Of a stretch of DNA of 64,000 bases, positions 47,619-60,400 are shown one piece after another; positions within the stretch are counted from its first letter, which is position 1, and the number at the start of each line of letters is the position of its first letter. Source of the DNA: Omphiscola glabra (lineage: Eukaryota; Mollusca; Gastropoda; Lymnaeidae); the NCBI GenBank assembly GCA_964017045.1, contig OZ024807.1, forward strand, positions 10,609,893-10,673,892. The letters are read 5' to 3'. Below the pieces are notes generated by a model that worked only from the letters and a program-made list of their open reading frames with translations, was not told the origin of the DNA and ran no database searches. The position numbers were made by a program, and so were the translations under genes.

Positions 47619-48559
47619 TACTCGATAATGTGTTATGTCATGGTTATAATGTTGGTATATAAACCGATCGGCGCAACCATCACTTGCCAGCTTTGGGGTG
47701 GGGGGCGTGCATACAAAGTCGAAGAACCACTAACGTTCCCCCTTTTTTTTCCTGAATCCAATCTTTTACCTTTCAGGTGTTATTTTAATGTGATACCATT
47801 TCAAAATTTTCAAATAGCTTCTTAGTCAAACAGACGTCATGTGGAAATCTGCGCCCGTCTTTTGGAGTCATCGTCAGTCCAGAGTCATCGCGTCTAACCG
47901 TTGACTTTGATTCGGGCACGTACTCTGGATAATGTGTAAATATTTCAATTTCAGGCGGCAGTGTCTGGCTGTAGGTTCGATGTCCATATCGGGGACCTGG
48001 CGAGAGTTTAAAAAAAAATCTCCTGCAGAAGTGGTGGCATGGGTTATTTGCTCAGTGGGCAATCCCTGGTGGCGGGTGAAAATGCACCTCTCTCTCGTGC
48101 TCGTTTCTTTATTCACTTACCACGTACAAAGTGGTCACGTTACTTGGTGAAATATTGACGCCTTCGCCACCCAATCACGCCCACATTCCGAATAACTTCA
48201 CGCCCCACAACAGTCCCGCCACCCAGGAAGATGTCTTAACTCTCCAACAATGGGACCCCTAAATAAGGTGACGACGAACACCCCCCCCCCCCCCCCCACC
48301 GTACAACGGCAAGAATGGAGCATCCCACCATCTGCCCAATAGGCTTGACTACTTCCTCGAACATTTAAAATTTTTGTTAAAGCCAATTTTTTCGGGAAAA
48401 AATAATAACATCACGACCAATTTAATTATTCGCGCATTATTTTGAATTGGGTCGTGTTACAATTTTTAAACATTTATATATATATAAAAAAACATGCATC
48501 AATATCATTGAGCCTTATAGAGACTGACCTAGTATTGCAACAAATCGCTGCGTCATTAA
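47619..48559. other. Noncoding sequence
   Basis: A long C run ends near 48297. ORFs of 65-80 codons overlap on both strands; none recognised. Confidence 0.6.
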
Positions 48560-48665
48560 TCGTCACACCGATACGTCACATCGTTACGTCACACCGATAC
48601 GTCACATCGTTACGTCACACTGATACGTCACATCGTTACGTCACACTGATACGTCACATCCATAC
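48560..48665. repeat. 13-bp tandem array rich in TACGTCAC
   Basis: Eight copies alternate cgtcacaccgata and cgtcacatcgtta types (26-bp dimer). Each junction gives tacgtcac, a CRE half-site-like motif. Confidence 0.9.
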
Positions 48666-48768
48666 GTAATCCGGTTTTTTTTTTAGTATTAAAAAAATGG
48701 CACACGGTGATTTTTATTGTAAGAAATTTCCAGCAGACATTTTGTTGTTAAGTTTCACCCCTGCAACA

Positions 48769-48927
48769 CAGTGGCGTAGTGAAGGGGGGGCATCATGCCC
48801 CGGGCGCTACTCACAATGGGGTGCCAAATGGTATATTTTACTATAATATTGTATGGTTTTCGAATAGGGGGGGGGGCGCTAAAAAGGTATTGTGCCCCGG
48901 GCGCGAGTTAAGCTCGCTACGCCACTG
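48769..48927 (-). mobile_element. CAGTGGCGTA-family MITE, 159 bp, inverted relative to 22471
   Basis: Starts cagtggcgtagtgaagg and ends gctcgctacgccactg. Flanks ctgcaaca (48761-48768) and ctgcagca (48928-48935) match 7 of 8, supporting hAT-type 8-bp duplications for this family. The interior is the near-identical reverse complement of 22471-22660. Confidence 0.9.
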
Positions 48928-48935
48928 CTGCAGCA

Positions 48936-49200
48936 TACAATCCAACACTACTGAAACGGATTACTATTGTCACGCATTTCGTGGCACAGCATGTGGCGCG
49001 CCACACTGTGGTATCGTAATTCCCTGGGGCGTCTGACACAGGACCACCACCGATCGTTGACCATTTGAACACACAAGGACACAACATCATGATTTAATTT
49101 CACAACATCAAAACAAATATCGCCCCCACCCCTCTCATCCTGTTTAGACATTTTTTTTTAACCAAGACAAAAAATCCTAACTTTTCAAAGCCCAAACCGG
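48936..49200. other. Noncoding sequence
   Basis: No gene or element recognised. Confidence 0.5.
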
Positions 49201-49272
49201 GTCAGTCAGTCAGCCAGCCAGTCAGTCAGTCAGCCAGCCAGTCAGACAGTCAGTCAGTCAGCCAGTCAGAGA
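49201..49272. repeat. Tetranucleotide microsatellite (GTCA/GCCA)n
   Basis: gtcagtcagtcagccagcca type, about 18 tetramers with interspersed gcca units. Confidence 0.95.
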
Positions 49273-49628
49273 GTCGATGGAGAGAAAAATTCACATTTGG
49301 TTAATTTGTTGTTTTTTTTCATTCTTTTCATCTCCACCGCAGACGAGTAATTTTCTGTGTCAAGTCACAAGGCAGCCTCTTCATGCCTTAAGGGTGACAA
49401 TTCTCTGATTATTCAATTCTGTCCTTCAAACGACCCTCCCCCTATTTGTTCCATTCCCTCCCTCGCTCCCTCCCTGCAGGCACAATTTTTTGGTCCTCGC
49501 CTAGCATTCTGATTTCACGCCCTGAGTTCTTGTTTGGGTTGCACGCGACACAGCAGAACGGAACACAGCAGACCGGAACACAACAGAATAAGAAACGAAT
49601 GCTTCTCTCTAACCTTAAGATAACTACA
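49273..49628. other. Noncoding sequence
   Basis: No gene recognised. gaacacagcagac-type short repeats at 49557-49590 lead toward the next array. Confidence 0.5.
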
Positions 49629-50345
49629 CACCCACCAGACAGGACATCCTCCAGACAGGACATCTACCAGACAGGACATCTACCAGACAACATATCCACC
49701 AGACAGGACATCCTCCAGACAGGACATCTACCAGACAACATATCCACCAGACAGGGCATCCACCAGACAGGAGATGACTGGACATCCACCGGACATGACA
49801 TCCACCGGACAGGACATCCACCGGACAGGACATCCACCAGACAGCGCACCTACCAGACAGCGCACCCAACAGACAGGACATCCACCAGACAGGACATCCA
49901 CGAGACATGACATCCACCAGACAGGACATCCACCAGACAGGGCATCCACCAGACAGGACATCCACCAGACAGGACATCCACCAGACAGGACATCCACCAG
50001 ACAGGAGATGACTGGACATCCACCAGACAACATATCCACCAGACAACATATCCACCAGACATGACATCCACCAGACAGCACACCCACCATACAGTACATT
50101 CACCACACAGCACATCCACCAGACAATGCATCCACCATACAATGCATCCACCAGACAGCACACCCACCAGACAACATCCACCAGACAGAACATGCACCAG
50201 ACAGCACATCCACAAGAAAGAACATCCACCAGACAACATCCACCAGACAGAACATCCACCAGACAGAACATGCACCAGACAGCACATCCACAAGAAAGAA
50301 CATCCACCAGACAGAACATCCACCAGACAGACTATCCACCATTCA
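49629..50345. repeat. Minisatellite, 16-bp unit, about 45 copies
   Basis: Unit aggacatccaccagac. The block gagatgactggacatcc occurs at 49771 and 50005, and a roughly 78-bp block starting gaacatgcaccagacagc recurs at 50188 and 50266, so multi-unit segments were duplicated. The unit lacks stops in many frames, giving nested frames up to 231 codons (Cys/Trp/Val-rich on minus, Thr/Arg/Pro/Gln-rich on plus). They are repeat-derived. Confidence 0.95.
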
Positions 50346-51012
50346 GCAAAACCAATTCTCCCCGCCCCGACTTATTCTCTCCATCGCTCTGTCACTCTCA
50401 TCTTCCATCCACTGGCTAAACTAATTAAAACACTCGATCTTTCTCCTTTAGTAAGGATTGGGTGGGGGGGGGGGGGAGTGGCCTCTCTTCGACGCCATCT
50501 AGTCTCTAACTTTTATTCCCCCTCCACCCCAGCCTCTGCCCAAGCCCTCTGCAGTCCTCCTACTGTTTGATTCTGATTAATGATGTTTGTTTGCGCTCAT
50601 GTTGACTCGCCTGAATATTGCGATCATTTATTGATTGCTTACCTTTTTACTTAGACTTTATGGGGATAACAAAACGAGGGTGGCGCGAGGGCTGCTTCAG
50701 AGATGCGTTATGTAAGTGTATCTTGTTTAAATCCTATTGATATTTTCATCCTGAATATAAAGGGTTTCTGAGAGTGAAAGTTAGTGCAGAGCTCTGCAAC
50801 CGATGTGCCGCAGAGACGAAACTCGGTGTGCAGCGGAAAAAAATATATCAATGATAAAAATATCGTTTAGGGATTATTATTTTTTTTTTTTGAACAAAAG
50901 GGACAATGCCTGGCTTATTATCACGCTGTCTAACGTTTGAATTTGAAGTCCAATAGCACGGCAGATCTGCGTGTTTTAAATGGATTGCTGGTAACGTGAC
51001 AAATTTTGCATT
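50346..51012. other. Noncoding sequence with a hAT left-end fragment
   Basis: G run near 50463. At 50787 the sequence cagagctctgcaaccgatgt followed by gccgcagagac and cggtgtgcagcgg resembles a Charlie-type hAT 5' end, but no right terminus is visible. Confidence 0.5.
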
Positions 51013-51177
51013 ACTCATATCCCTACCTTTGTATTACTCATATTTTTACATGTTGTAGCACTCCTATCCTTACCTCGCGTATCACTCATATCCCTACCTC
51101 TAGTATCGCTCCTATCCTTACCTCGTGTAGCGCTCCTATCCTTACCTCGTTTAGCACTCCTATCCTTACCTCGGGAT
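51013..51177. repeat. Minisatellite, about 24-bp unit, 7 copies
   Basis: Unit contains gtagcactcctatcctta and cctcgt; earlier copies carry actcatatccctacct. Confidence 0.85.
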
Positions 51178-51412
51178 TATTCTGGCGACCAACAAAAACA
51201 CCAAATCAAACCAACAACAAAGTAAGAGGCAAAATGAATCCATTATTCAGAATCGCATTCTCGTTACCAAAAAGACCAATGCCAAGAACTCAACGTTTCG
51301 CAAACTGCCTGCACAAAACTGTCAAAATGATCAAAGAGTGTCGCACTCCATCGATCCCCAGAGTGTTCTCAGCATTTTCCCGATGGCAGTAGGTGAATAG
51401 AGGCTAGTCCGT

Positions 51413-51617
51413 AAAGGTCCATGTTTGGATTCTTACAAAGATCTCCTTCCCAGCTGCGAAGGTCCGTGTTTGGATTCTTTCAAAGATCTCCTTCCCAGCT
51501 GCGAAGGTCCGTGTTTGGATTCTTTCAAAGATCTCCTTCCCAGCTGCGAAGGTCCGTGGTTGGATTCTTACAAAGATCTCCTTCCCAGCTGCCGAGGTCC
51601 GTGTTTTGATTATTTCA
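51413..51617. repeat. Minisatellite, 45-bp unit, 4.5 copies
   Basis: Unit contains tttggattctttcaaaga and tctccttcccagctgcg, with starts at 51424 and 51469. A period divisible by three keeps two plus frames open (FGFFQRSPSQLRRSV or DSFKDLLPSCEGPCL repeats). The best match to coding-like sequence among the small arrays, yet with no gene context. Confidence 0.95.
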
Positions 51618-53668
51618 GACAGTTAGACTATCATGTTGAAATTGAAAATATGCACGGAATACATGTACATTTTAATATCTTTGTAGTCCATTCATATAAT
51701 GTTACACTCCCTCCCCCCTTTTTAACCCCCTCCCCACCCCAAAACGCTCTCTGTTTACAAACGCCCTGTTCATCTTTTATTCAATCCTGCCGGTATTCTC
51801 GTGATACACTCCGTCCTTTCTCCCGCCATTTCTCTTTTAAATTACGCCACCCCACCCCCAACTTTTTTTTTTTTACAAGCTCTTAATTCCATCTTTATAA
51901 TTCTCGTACCTTTGTACATAATTTACCCACCATTAAACCATACTACTGACCCACTCACTAACCCGACCCACTCTCTAACCCAACCGACCGACCCATCAAA
52001 AACCAATCCCATCGACCCACCCAGTTACTCAACCCACCAACAACCCAATACTGGCCAACCCACCAACCCGTCCTGCCCACCCATTTCCTATATAGCCTAT
52101 CTATACTAAAACTTATAATCCTAACAAATTCTGAGACCATCAACTCTTATATTATGTACGTGACTCGTGCGCACCCTTACCAACTCACTTATCCTTTACC
52201 GAGCTTCTGTTTGAGCGACCTACTCAACCCTTATTTTGGCCGGATCGATTTCCGCTCACTCATTCATCCTTACCAGGACTTGCGTCCCCCACCCCCACTC
52301 ACCCTCCTCTCCCTCCTTCCATTCACAGCCGCCCGTCCTCCCCCGTGACTTCCACCACCAACACAATGTAACGGTTCCGTGTGTGCGTGTGGATCAGTGG
52401 ATGTGTTTTGGTCTGGCTTATGTTGCCGGCACTGTCTCAACTGCCGATCGATCCTTTTCCTTCTTTCTCTCTCCCTCTCTTTCCCTTTCTCCCCTCCCTC
52501 CTTTCACATCATTCATTCTCACGCACCTGCGTTGCGCATTTATGCAAATTAATGTCAGCGTGAGTCACGCGCGTGTAATATAAACACGAGACCACGAGCG
52601 CCCAACCCCTCCCTCCGGGTGGAGGACTGAGACCCTCCCGATTTTTAGCACCGGTGACTCTAACAATGCTCATTGGATTCCCGTTTTTATAACCTCCCTT
52701 TTCCCCCCACTGGTTATCTTGCCCGGTGCCCGGGCATTAAAGGGAAAATTAATAACAGAGGAGGATAATGACTGGACTCTGATGACCGGGTTTTTAGAGT
52801 CGGCCCTCTCTTAAGTGACCCCGGCCGTGTCCCGGTTTCGATCTTCATGCGCTCGCTGCCGATGCCACTTTTACACACGCGCATAGGACGTCGTTGTAAC
52901 CGAGGGCAAGCCGAGGCGTGGAGTCGGAAATTACGGTCCGGAGTTTGATCTTGAGTTGGAAAAAGGAGACGAAAAGTAATGTACACAGTAATACCTCGTT
53001 CGTACGCTGTTCGGGACTCGCAAATTCAAGGATTCGCGAAATTTTTAATTGGAACCTAACTAAATTGCTTTCTCGATCTCTCCACCCCCCCCCCCCCCCA
53101 CCCCCCCAACAGATCTACGAACCTTTCTAAATCCTCAAATAACTCCGCAGCTATTTTTTTAAAGCAGTTTATAAGTTTTCATGCTTTTATGTGTAAAATC
53201 GGTAAGAAAAGTTGTGTTAATGAAAATTATATTGTATATATGACCTAATAATCATGATTATGTGAGTATACCCGAGTCTCAAATTTGAAACACTTAGTCA
53301 TAGTTTTTCCAACATTTTAAAATAAAATAACGGATTTAGCTCATTTGGGGTGTTTGTCACGTGGCCAGCTATGATTGGGGGATGTATAATGCTGTGAATG
53401 GCAACGTTTATGCTGCAGATGCGAAAGTCAGGTAAAACAGATGGTATCGGTGCACAGATTCGGCGTTCAGCCGCTCTCGGGATTTATTACGCCTCTGGAT
53501 GCAGCCATTGTTACCCATCATGACGTAGAGTTTATCTTGGCGAGTCGTCTTCCACAGGAGCAGGCACACATTCGTGGCATGACACTGTTGTAGGAAAATA
53601 TTTACTGTCCCGGCCTGTACCTTCATGTTGATAACACGTAAAAGTCTTGTCTGTTTCTCCTGTAATCT
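51618..53668. other. Noncoding sequence
   Basis: Low-complexity acccacc/accgac repeats at 51945-52085, CT-rich 52455-52510 and a C tract near 53086. 52986-53060 resembles a Tigger/pogo terminus (entered separately). No supported gene. Confidence 0.6.
52986..53060 (+). mobile_element. Possible Tigger/pogo-like terminus
   Basis: cagtaatacctcgttcgtac followed by gggactcgcaaattc and gattcgcgaa resembles the inverted end of pogo/Tigger elements. No matching opposite end is seen and TA flanks are not exact, so this is a weak call. Confidence 0.35.
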
Positions 53669-53945
53669 ATTGTGAATAGATTTAGATATAATCCAATATG
53701 AGCTTACATAGGCTTGCTATTGTGAATCGAATAGATAGAATCCAATATGATATTACATAGCCTTGCTATTGTGAATAGATTTAGATATAATACAATATGA
53801 TATTACATAGCCTTGCAATTGTGAATAGATTTAGATATAATCCAATTTGATATTACATAGCCTTGCAATTGTGAATAGATTTAGATATAATCCAATATGA
53901 GCTTACATAGCCTTGCAATTGTGAATCGAATAGATAGAATCCAAT
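53669..53945. repeat. Minisatellite, 50-bp unit, about 5.5 copies
   Basis: Unit contains gtgaatagatttagatataa and cattacatagccttg-type sequence; copies start at 53771 and 53821. A variant with cgaatagatagaatcc appears at both the second and last positions. Confidence 0.9.
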
Positions 53946-56900
53946 GATTAATTTCACATCCAAGCTGCTGTGAAAAGTTAAGAATCGTGTTAAGCATAAG
54001 GGGCTTGGGATACGAGGATCAGTGGTGAGAAACTGTGCTATTGGTGTTTGCTTGGTGTCATCATCTGTCAGACTTAGACACCTTACCGGGCCCTCTCATC
54101 GGAGCAATATATAGTGGATTAATTATTTGTATGCTGTGTGTCCCCATTTTCCTCGCCCTGTGATCCAAAGGACTTAGTTACGCCAATGGGTAGGACTCTT
54201 ACCACGCCCCCAAGGAGCAGTAGACATTGTCGTGAACATTTGATGTGACTGACCTTGGAACAAGGGATACTCGTGCGAAAACGACATGACCAGGTCGAAG
54301 ACGTTAATGGCGCTCTCACAACTCCGCTCCCCTCCTCCCACCCCATCCCCGTACTTCCCGCTCGCATACTCCCCATCTCCTTCCGTGTCACGCTGAAAGC
54401 TTCAATTCTAAACCCAGGGACAGAGTTAAATGAAAGGGAGACCACCCGGAAAGACCGGGAGAAAACCCTCGGTGCCAAAGCTCGAAATAAAGATGATGAC
54501 GGGGCGGGGGTGATGACGAAACGATGGAATTGTTGCCCGGACAGATCGGTGCCACTAAACGAGGCTTCTAACGAGGGCCGAGGAGGGCTTTCGGGTGAGT
54601 TGGGGGTAAACTAAGTAAGATGGTCGCTGTTGAACAAGGTTTGAGAAAAGAAGAAAAAAACAAAAATAAAAGTGCTTAAAACAAAATATGAAATCGTCCC
54701 AAGTAATTTTTTGTCTACTTTCTGTTAGCTAAGATTTTGAACTTTAAATCTTTTTACCCATACAACAAGGACATTTTTAATTCGTTTGAATTTTTTCTTC
54801 GTTCTTCTTCAACAAATTTGGAAAATCTGCAAGAATTAACATTAGTAAATTGCCCAATCTAAATGAGAAATAATGTCCAAATTTGTTTTGGAAATAAATA
54901 CTAATATAAAAAATGTCTTCCCTTTTGTTGTTTTATCTTCACCTTTTGAAACTTACATTATGCTTGTTGGTTGCTAGGGGTATGTTTATTTCCACGTAAT
55001 GGCTTAATGGTGTAATAGCGCTGTCATAAACTTTGTGCAGAGCTTGTTTGTAATAATTGCCTAAGTGCCCTCAATCTGGAAGCTCGAGCCTCGAAACGGG
55101 TCTCCACGAGTTCACGAGTGCCGTAGCGTTTGCTATGCGAAGTTATTTAGACGTTGCTTTGCTCTGGAGTGACTTCGTGGGGGGGGGGGGGGGGGGAGAG
55201 AAATAATGGTGACCCCCCCCCACCCGTGGAAAGTCTGAGGCGGCTGTGGATCTTTTTTATAACAACGGTTGCTAAAACAGTTAAATGTATACACCATGCA
55301 CATCTTTATTACCATTATTGTTTCACTACTTTCAATCCATAGATATCCACCAATTTATATTGAAGTTTATCCAAGCTTCACAATTCAAGTAGAGCGCAAT
55401 TCTAAGTCGTCTATTACTATAGGAAAACATAGTGCACAATAATGCGATAACACTTTACTTAACTGTGAGTATAAAAAAGTGTGTGTGTGTGGGGGGGCAT
55501 ATTAAATGCAAAGTGTTAGGATACAGCACTGGATGCTCATTTCGGGCACCACGATACAGCACTGGATACTCCAATCTGTTATCATGATGCGGCACTGATT
55601 ACTTTAAAGGGGGGCAACGTGATACAGCACCGCTTGCCCTGAACAGTTATCATGCTACAATGCTCCTTACTCCCAAATGGATATCATTATTGTAGGACAC
55701 TGCTTCACTCTCACAGTTTTCACCAGTCATCACTACATACCTCCGGCAAGCACAATAACACGTGTTTTAATGAGATCACATTATAGAAAAAAAAATTATA
55801 AAAATAAAATAAAAAACAAATCACACACGTTCTTTTTTACTAATTACGCGAGTTGTTGCTACATCCCGAGCCCTGGATCAAGTCTGTCCGAGTGCGGAGC
55901 ACGACCCGCAAACAGAAGATTATATGATTATGGCTCGGTTCGTTGGAGGAAAAAAAATATATATTCAATAATTAAAGCTAATTCTGAGCTGCAAATAATA
56001 TGCCGAGACCTGTACGAGACCAGCTAAAAACCCACTCGTGAATTACGTAGAGCTCAAACTGGATTACACTGGGCGTACACGGAGAGGGGGGAGGGAGCAT
56101 ATAGGTCGAGTTCAACTCCAGATATAAGTGATATCAAAGAAAGCGCCTATATAAGGTATAGCGCGACCTCGTGTGGCTGGGGCAGTTTTTGCGTTGTTCT
56201 TGTTATGTTTTTGTTTTGATTTTTGGTGGCGGGGAAGGATGATCTTATATGCGCGGGTGCACAGTATGTGAATCGGGTGCTCCTGTGGAAAAAGTTGAAG
56301 TATGCGAAGATGCGCACTCAGGATTGTGGAGTATGAATCCATCATATACTTAATCATGAGTACTCACATGTAAACGGATATGAATTCAGCTCAACACACA
56401 GCACTGTGTCAGCAGAACAAAAGTTCTATGTACATCACATACCCCCCACTAACACACACGCACACATCCACAGCCTGTTCCCTTTGATGGTGTGGGCAGA
56501 TTCACCGGCCCGGCTTAAACTCGACATCCACTTCCTGTCACACATACGTCAACTTTATGGACACCGGCGCGCGCTCACACTCCATCCCGCGTGCTGCGGG
56601 GCGGGGGATGGTACTCCAAGGCAGTGTTTTGAGACCCACTACCGTATCTAATCTAATAGTTAATCAATAGCCACCGCCCCATAAAGTCCCCGGGGGTTGG
56701 GGGAGAAATTTACGGCGCTCATGTCTGTCTGTGCATACTAATGTCTTGGTTAGCTTTACTTTTTCTCCTCTATTCGCAGGTGATTTTTTTTTTAGTTTTG
56801 TTTTTTACTCCTCAACTCTCCCCTTTCCCTTTGTCCACACGAGTTGACGAGCAGGGCATGGGACTGGTGTTGCCGAAGATGGGGATTAGGCGAGGGTTTT

Positions 56901-57445
56901 TACACGTCCGAGGGTTTCGGTGATGGGGACAATGGCGAGAAGGTCACGTGCCCGCACTTGAGGAGTTTAAATGATAACCAGAGATCTTTCCTGGCAGGTT
57001 GATCGTGGAGATGAAATCTAACACTTGCGCAGATTGAAAACTGGAGTTTTTAAACAAACGTTTTAAACACAAGTGAACACCCCTCGATGGATGTCACCTG
57101 TTGTCCTTTCAGAGGTTATGTCATTCTTGTTGGGTGACCCTTGTATTGCAGCACTTTGTCGAAGCGTGGTGACGTTATTTTTAATCGTTAGAATCCTCTG
57201 AATACATACCAGCACTTGTAGAGAGGGTGTTGTATTTGGTCATTTGGATCAACTCACATGTTCATATGTTCTCAAACTCGTTTAAGCTCAGCAATGGGTG
57301 TATAGGGCTAGATATGTGCTTCATTTAAATTATTGGACGGACTATCGGGATTTGGTCCAAAATAACCATGAAATGTCACAATTTAGATATTATTATGGAT
57401 ACAGTCGGTTTAGTGAACGTTTTTTGAAGCGTTATTAGTAATGCA
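53946..57445. other. Noncoding sequence, GC-richer at 54100-54610
   Basis: The 119-codon plus frame at 54255-54614 is the longest open frame in non-repetitive DNA, but an equal minus frame overlaps it (see findings). A G run lies near 55180. A decayed 33-bp repeat (gatacagcactgg at 55520 and 55553, looser copies to 55665) is present. No recognised domain. Confidence 0.55.
55519..55670. repeat. Decayed tandem repeat, about 33-bp unit, 4.5 copies
   Basis: gatacagcactgg-type starts at 55520, 55553, 55585, 55620 and 55652, with many substitutions. Confidence 0.65.
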
Positions 57446-57491
57446 CATGTTGGTGCACTGAAGATGTTGGTGCACTGAAGATGTTGGTGTA
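57446..57491. repeat. 17-bp unit, 2.7 copies
   Basis: atgttggtgcactgaag repeated, the last copy diverging to ggtgtacc. Confidence 0.85.
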
Positions 57492-60400
57492 CCTTGTTGC
57501 CCAATAGACTTTCCATAATTGGTGAATCTTGCTTTATTCACCGTTCCTGCCCTCCCCCATTTACTCACGTTCATTATTCGCGATCGCGGCGGTGCGTATC
57601 CGGATATTTGTATTAAAGAAATTTCGTAAACAGAAACTTGATCGAACGGAAGTTTGGTCGAATTTTATTTTCAGTATTCACGATCAAATTTTGCGTCTTT
57701 TTGTTTTACTATATAGCGTAGCGCGTTCAAACTTTCCGGTAACCTTGGCGGTGATTTCACTTGCACATAGAGTACGTGTGCAGTTATGAATCTTCTGATC
57801 GCACGGAAAATATTGATTTTCATTTTTTTTGTGTATATAAAGCTCACACTGTGTTCAATAATAATAAGGTTCGCACCGTGTACACATCGCCCAGTCACAT
57901 CAATCATCTTATCAATAAACATTTCTTTGACTCCGAGGCCACTCACGGCGTGTCTCGTCAAATTAAAAAGCCCTCGCATACTTTTGCTCGCCAAACACAA
58001 AGTAGCTGTCTTTTTCACTTTTCTTTAAAAATAATTTCATAAGCTTTCATTTGATCAGCTTGTATCAACAGATGAATGAATGAATGGCGCTCTATCTCAT
58101 TCATTTGACCCCATGTCACACGATGTGAATTATGTGTTTTATATGGACAGTTCTGTCCATCTTTAGCTATTATTGATGGATATCTAAAACATATATTATT
58201 GTTCACGGGCTGCTCGACTTGTTGTTTCGACTCCTACTCCAGCTGATGGACACCACGAGAGGTTGATATTATAATCACCCCCTTTGTACGGGTACAGTTG
58301 AATGACACCGGATACACTTGAATGACACCACGCACCCATCTAACTTGACACGTGTGGCATACGACATCGGAAACGTTTGAATTATTGAGTACAAATTCTA
58401 CCCTAGTGATAAGGTAGGCAGACCACTGCAATTAATTTTGAGAAGTAGAGTCAAGGCGTATTGGAAAACTTTCGATCGGCAACACGTGGGGGGGGGGGGG
58501 GTGGTGGTGTTAAGAAACACAGAATTGGACTTCAAATTGAAATAGAGAATTGGACTTCAAATTCTCTGTTTCAAAAGTTGTTGGCATGAATTAAACTCAA
58601 CATGTATGAAACACACAAGCTGTTTCCTCATCTCCCATCGTATTTCCTGATGTCAAGTTGAAAGCAGTCTCCAGACCTGTTCCCCCCCCCCCCACCACCA
58701 CCATCACCGCCTGACCTTATGTCCCCGGTGGCACCGTCCCGTCATTCAGTCCCCCACAGTGTCACTCAACAAAAAAAGTGTGTCGTCTTCATTGAAGGCC
58801 TCGGACTCCCCCCTCCCCCTCAATCGGCCCTCGTCTAATAGCCGACCAAAATCAATACCGACCCTTTTGTTCTTTCGCTGACTAATTGAATCCGGAGTAT
58901 TTGCTTAGCTCTGACCCCCAAGAAGACCACCCCACGCGACTCGACCCTCGCCCGAGATGGTCCCCCTCACCGCCCGTGTAATGACCCGCACGTGGACATT
59001 TTCAAAAAAAAAATGGTGTGGTATGGGAGGGGGGGGGGGAACAATGGCAGAGCCATCCGTCCTCATTATTTTTCTTCTGGCGGAGAAAAAAAAAATCGCC
59101 TTGCGCTCGTCCGATTTCCGAGCCAGTTGTCAAGGGCTGCTGATTTAGTGCATGAAATCGTGGCTATTGAATGAGACCCTCACACAACATTCATTACCAG
59201 TATTAAAAGTTGTAGAAATTTTTTTTCTTCTGTTCTTGCCATTTCGGTGTTATTGTTATCAGTGAATGGCACAGAGCGCCCTTTCATTTTCTTCTCATTA
59301 ATAATTCTGTGTAAAGACGGGAAACCGATGGAGTCCGGTAAGAGGGGCGCCCGTCTCATCGTGATCCAAGGGTGCGCGTAATCAATAGTTTATCTACATC
59401 CTCGGGTTTTCAATTAAATTCATGACTTGATCACGTGGTCATCAACACTGAATGTAATAAGCCTATGACTCGTGGAGCATTTCGGTCGGAATGTAATGGC
59501 GAAATAGTAATGCAAAGTCTTACTCCTAAAACTTTTTAAAAAAAATTCTTTAATTCTTGCTTCTGGTGTGTCCTGCTTTCTTTTTGAAACCGCCCCCCCC
59601 CCACTCCACATGGAAACCGCCCTCCCCTAACGCCACTTGTTTTATATTAAGAGTACTGTGTGGAAAAAATGTCTGCCATGCGTGACGTGTGAACTCTGGT
59701 TTTAAAAAAAAAATCCTTTTGCGGGGGGGGGGGGGGGGGGTGGTGCTACAAGAAAGAGTTACGGGTATGGTAAAGGACTGTCTTTAGGTGTATTGTTTAA
59801 AGGCCGGCGGGTAGGGTGTTGGACGGTCTGTAGGCCTATTTCTCAAAATACCCGGACCCTGTGTTTAAAACAACAACTGCACATGGTTAAGCTATAGTCA
59901 TAAGTAGTTTAGTCATTTCTCGTTACTTTTACAAAAAAATATCTTCAAGATGCATTTCGTTGTAGTTTTACTTTACCTGTTGGTGTTAATGATACCTGGA
60001 GCGCTGTTTTTTTTTTGTCTTTTTTTACCAGACATGATCTAATTATAAAGGAAAAGCTCTTTAAAAAAAAAAAAAAAATTTAATACAATTGTTTTTTGTC
60101 CCGATCTAACAGTGTGGTTATTATTTTAGCACAGCGCCAAGTCCAATTTCCTTTGCGCACACGTGTGTTAATTGTTGGGTAAATATACGTCGTCGATTGA
60201 AATAATTTCTTTATTGAAGGAAAAAAACAACTCTTGTATTTATTTTATTAAAACTCTCGCGACACGCCCGTGAGACGTGAAAAACTTGTAACCTCTCGCG
60301 CTTGTCTACGTGCTGGCGGACTCATTAATGTTTGAGGACGTGTGTGCATTGTGGGTGCGTTCCGTTGGGATGAATGTTAACGTTTATTTTTTCTTCTCAA

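Noticed and set aside
49624..50319. Cys/Trp-rich 231-codon frame as a toxin-like or antifreeze-like protein
   Set aside because: Composition comes directly from a 16-bp unit read in three frames.
50787..50840. Complete Charlie-like hAT element
   Set aside because: Only a left-end-like segment is visible; no opposite end or duplication.
51185..51392. Exon encoding a basic peptide (MNPLFRIAFSLPKRP onward)
   Set aside because: No homology recognised, no convincing splice sites, and it directly follows a 24-bp repeat sharing the frame.
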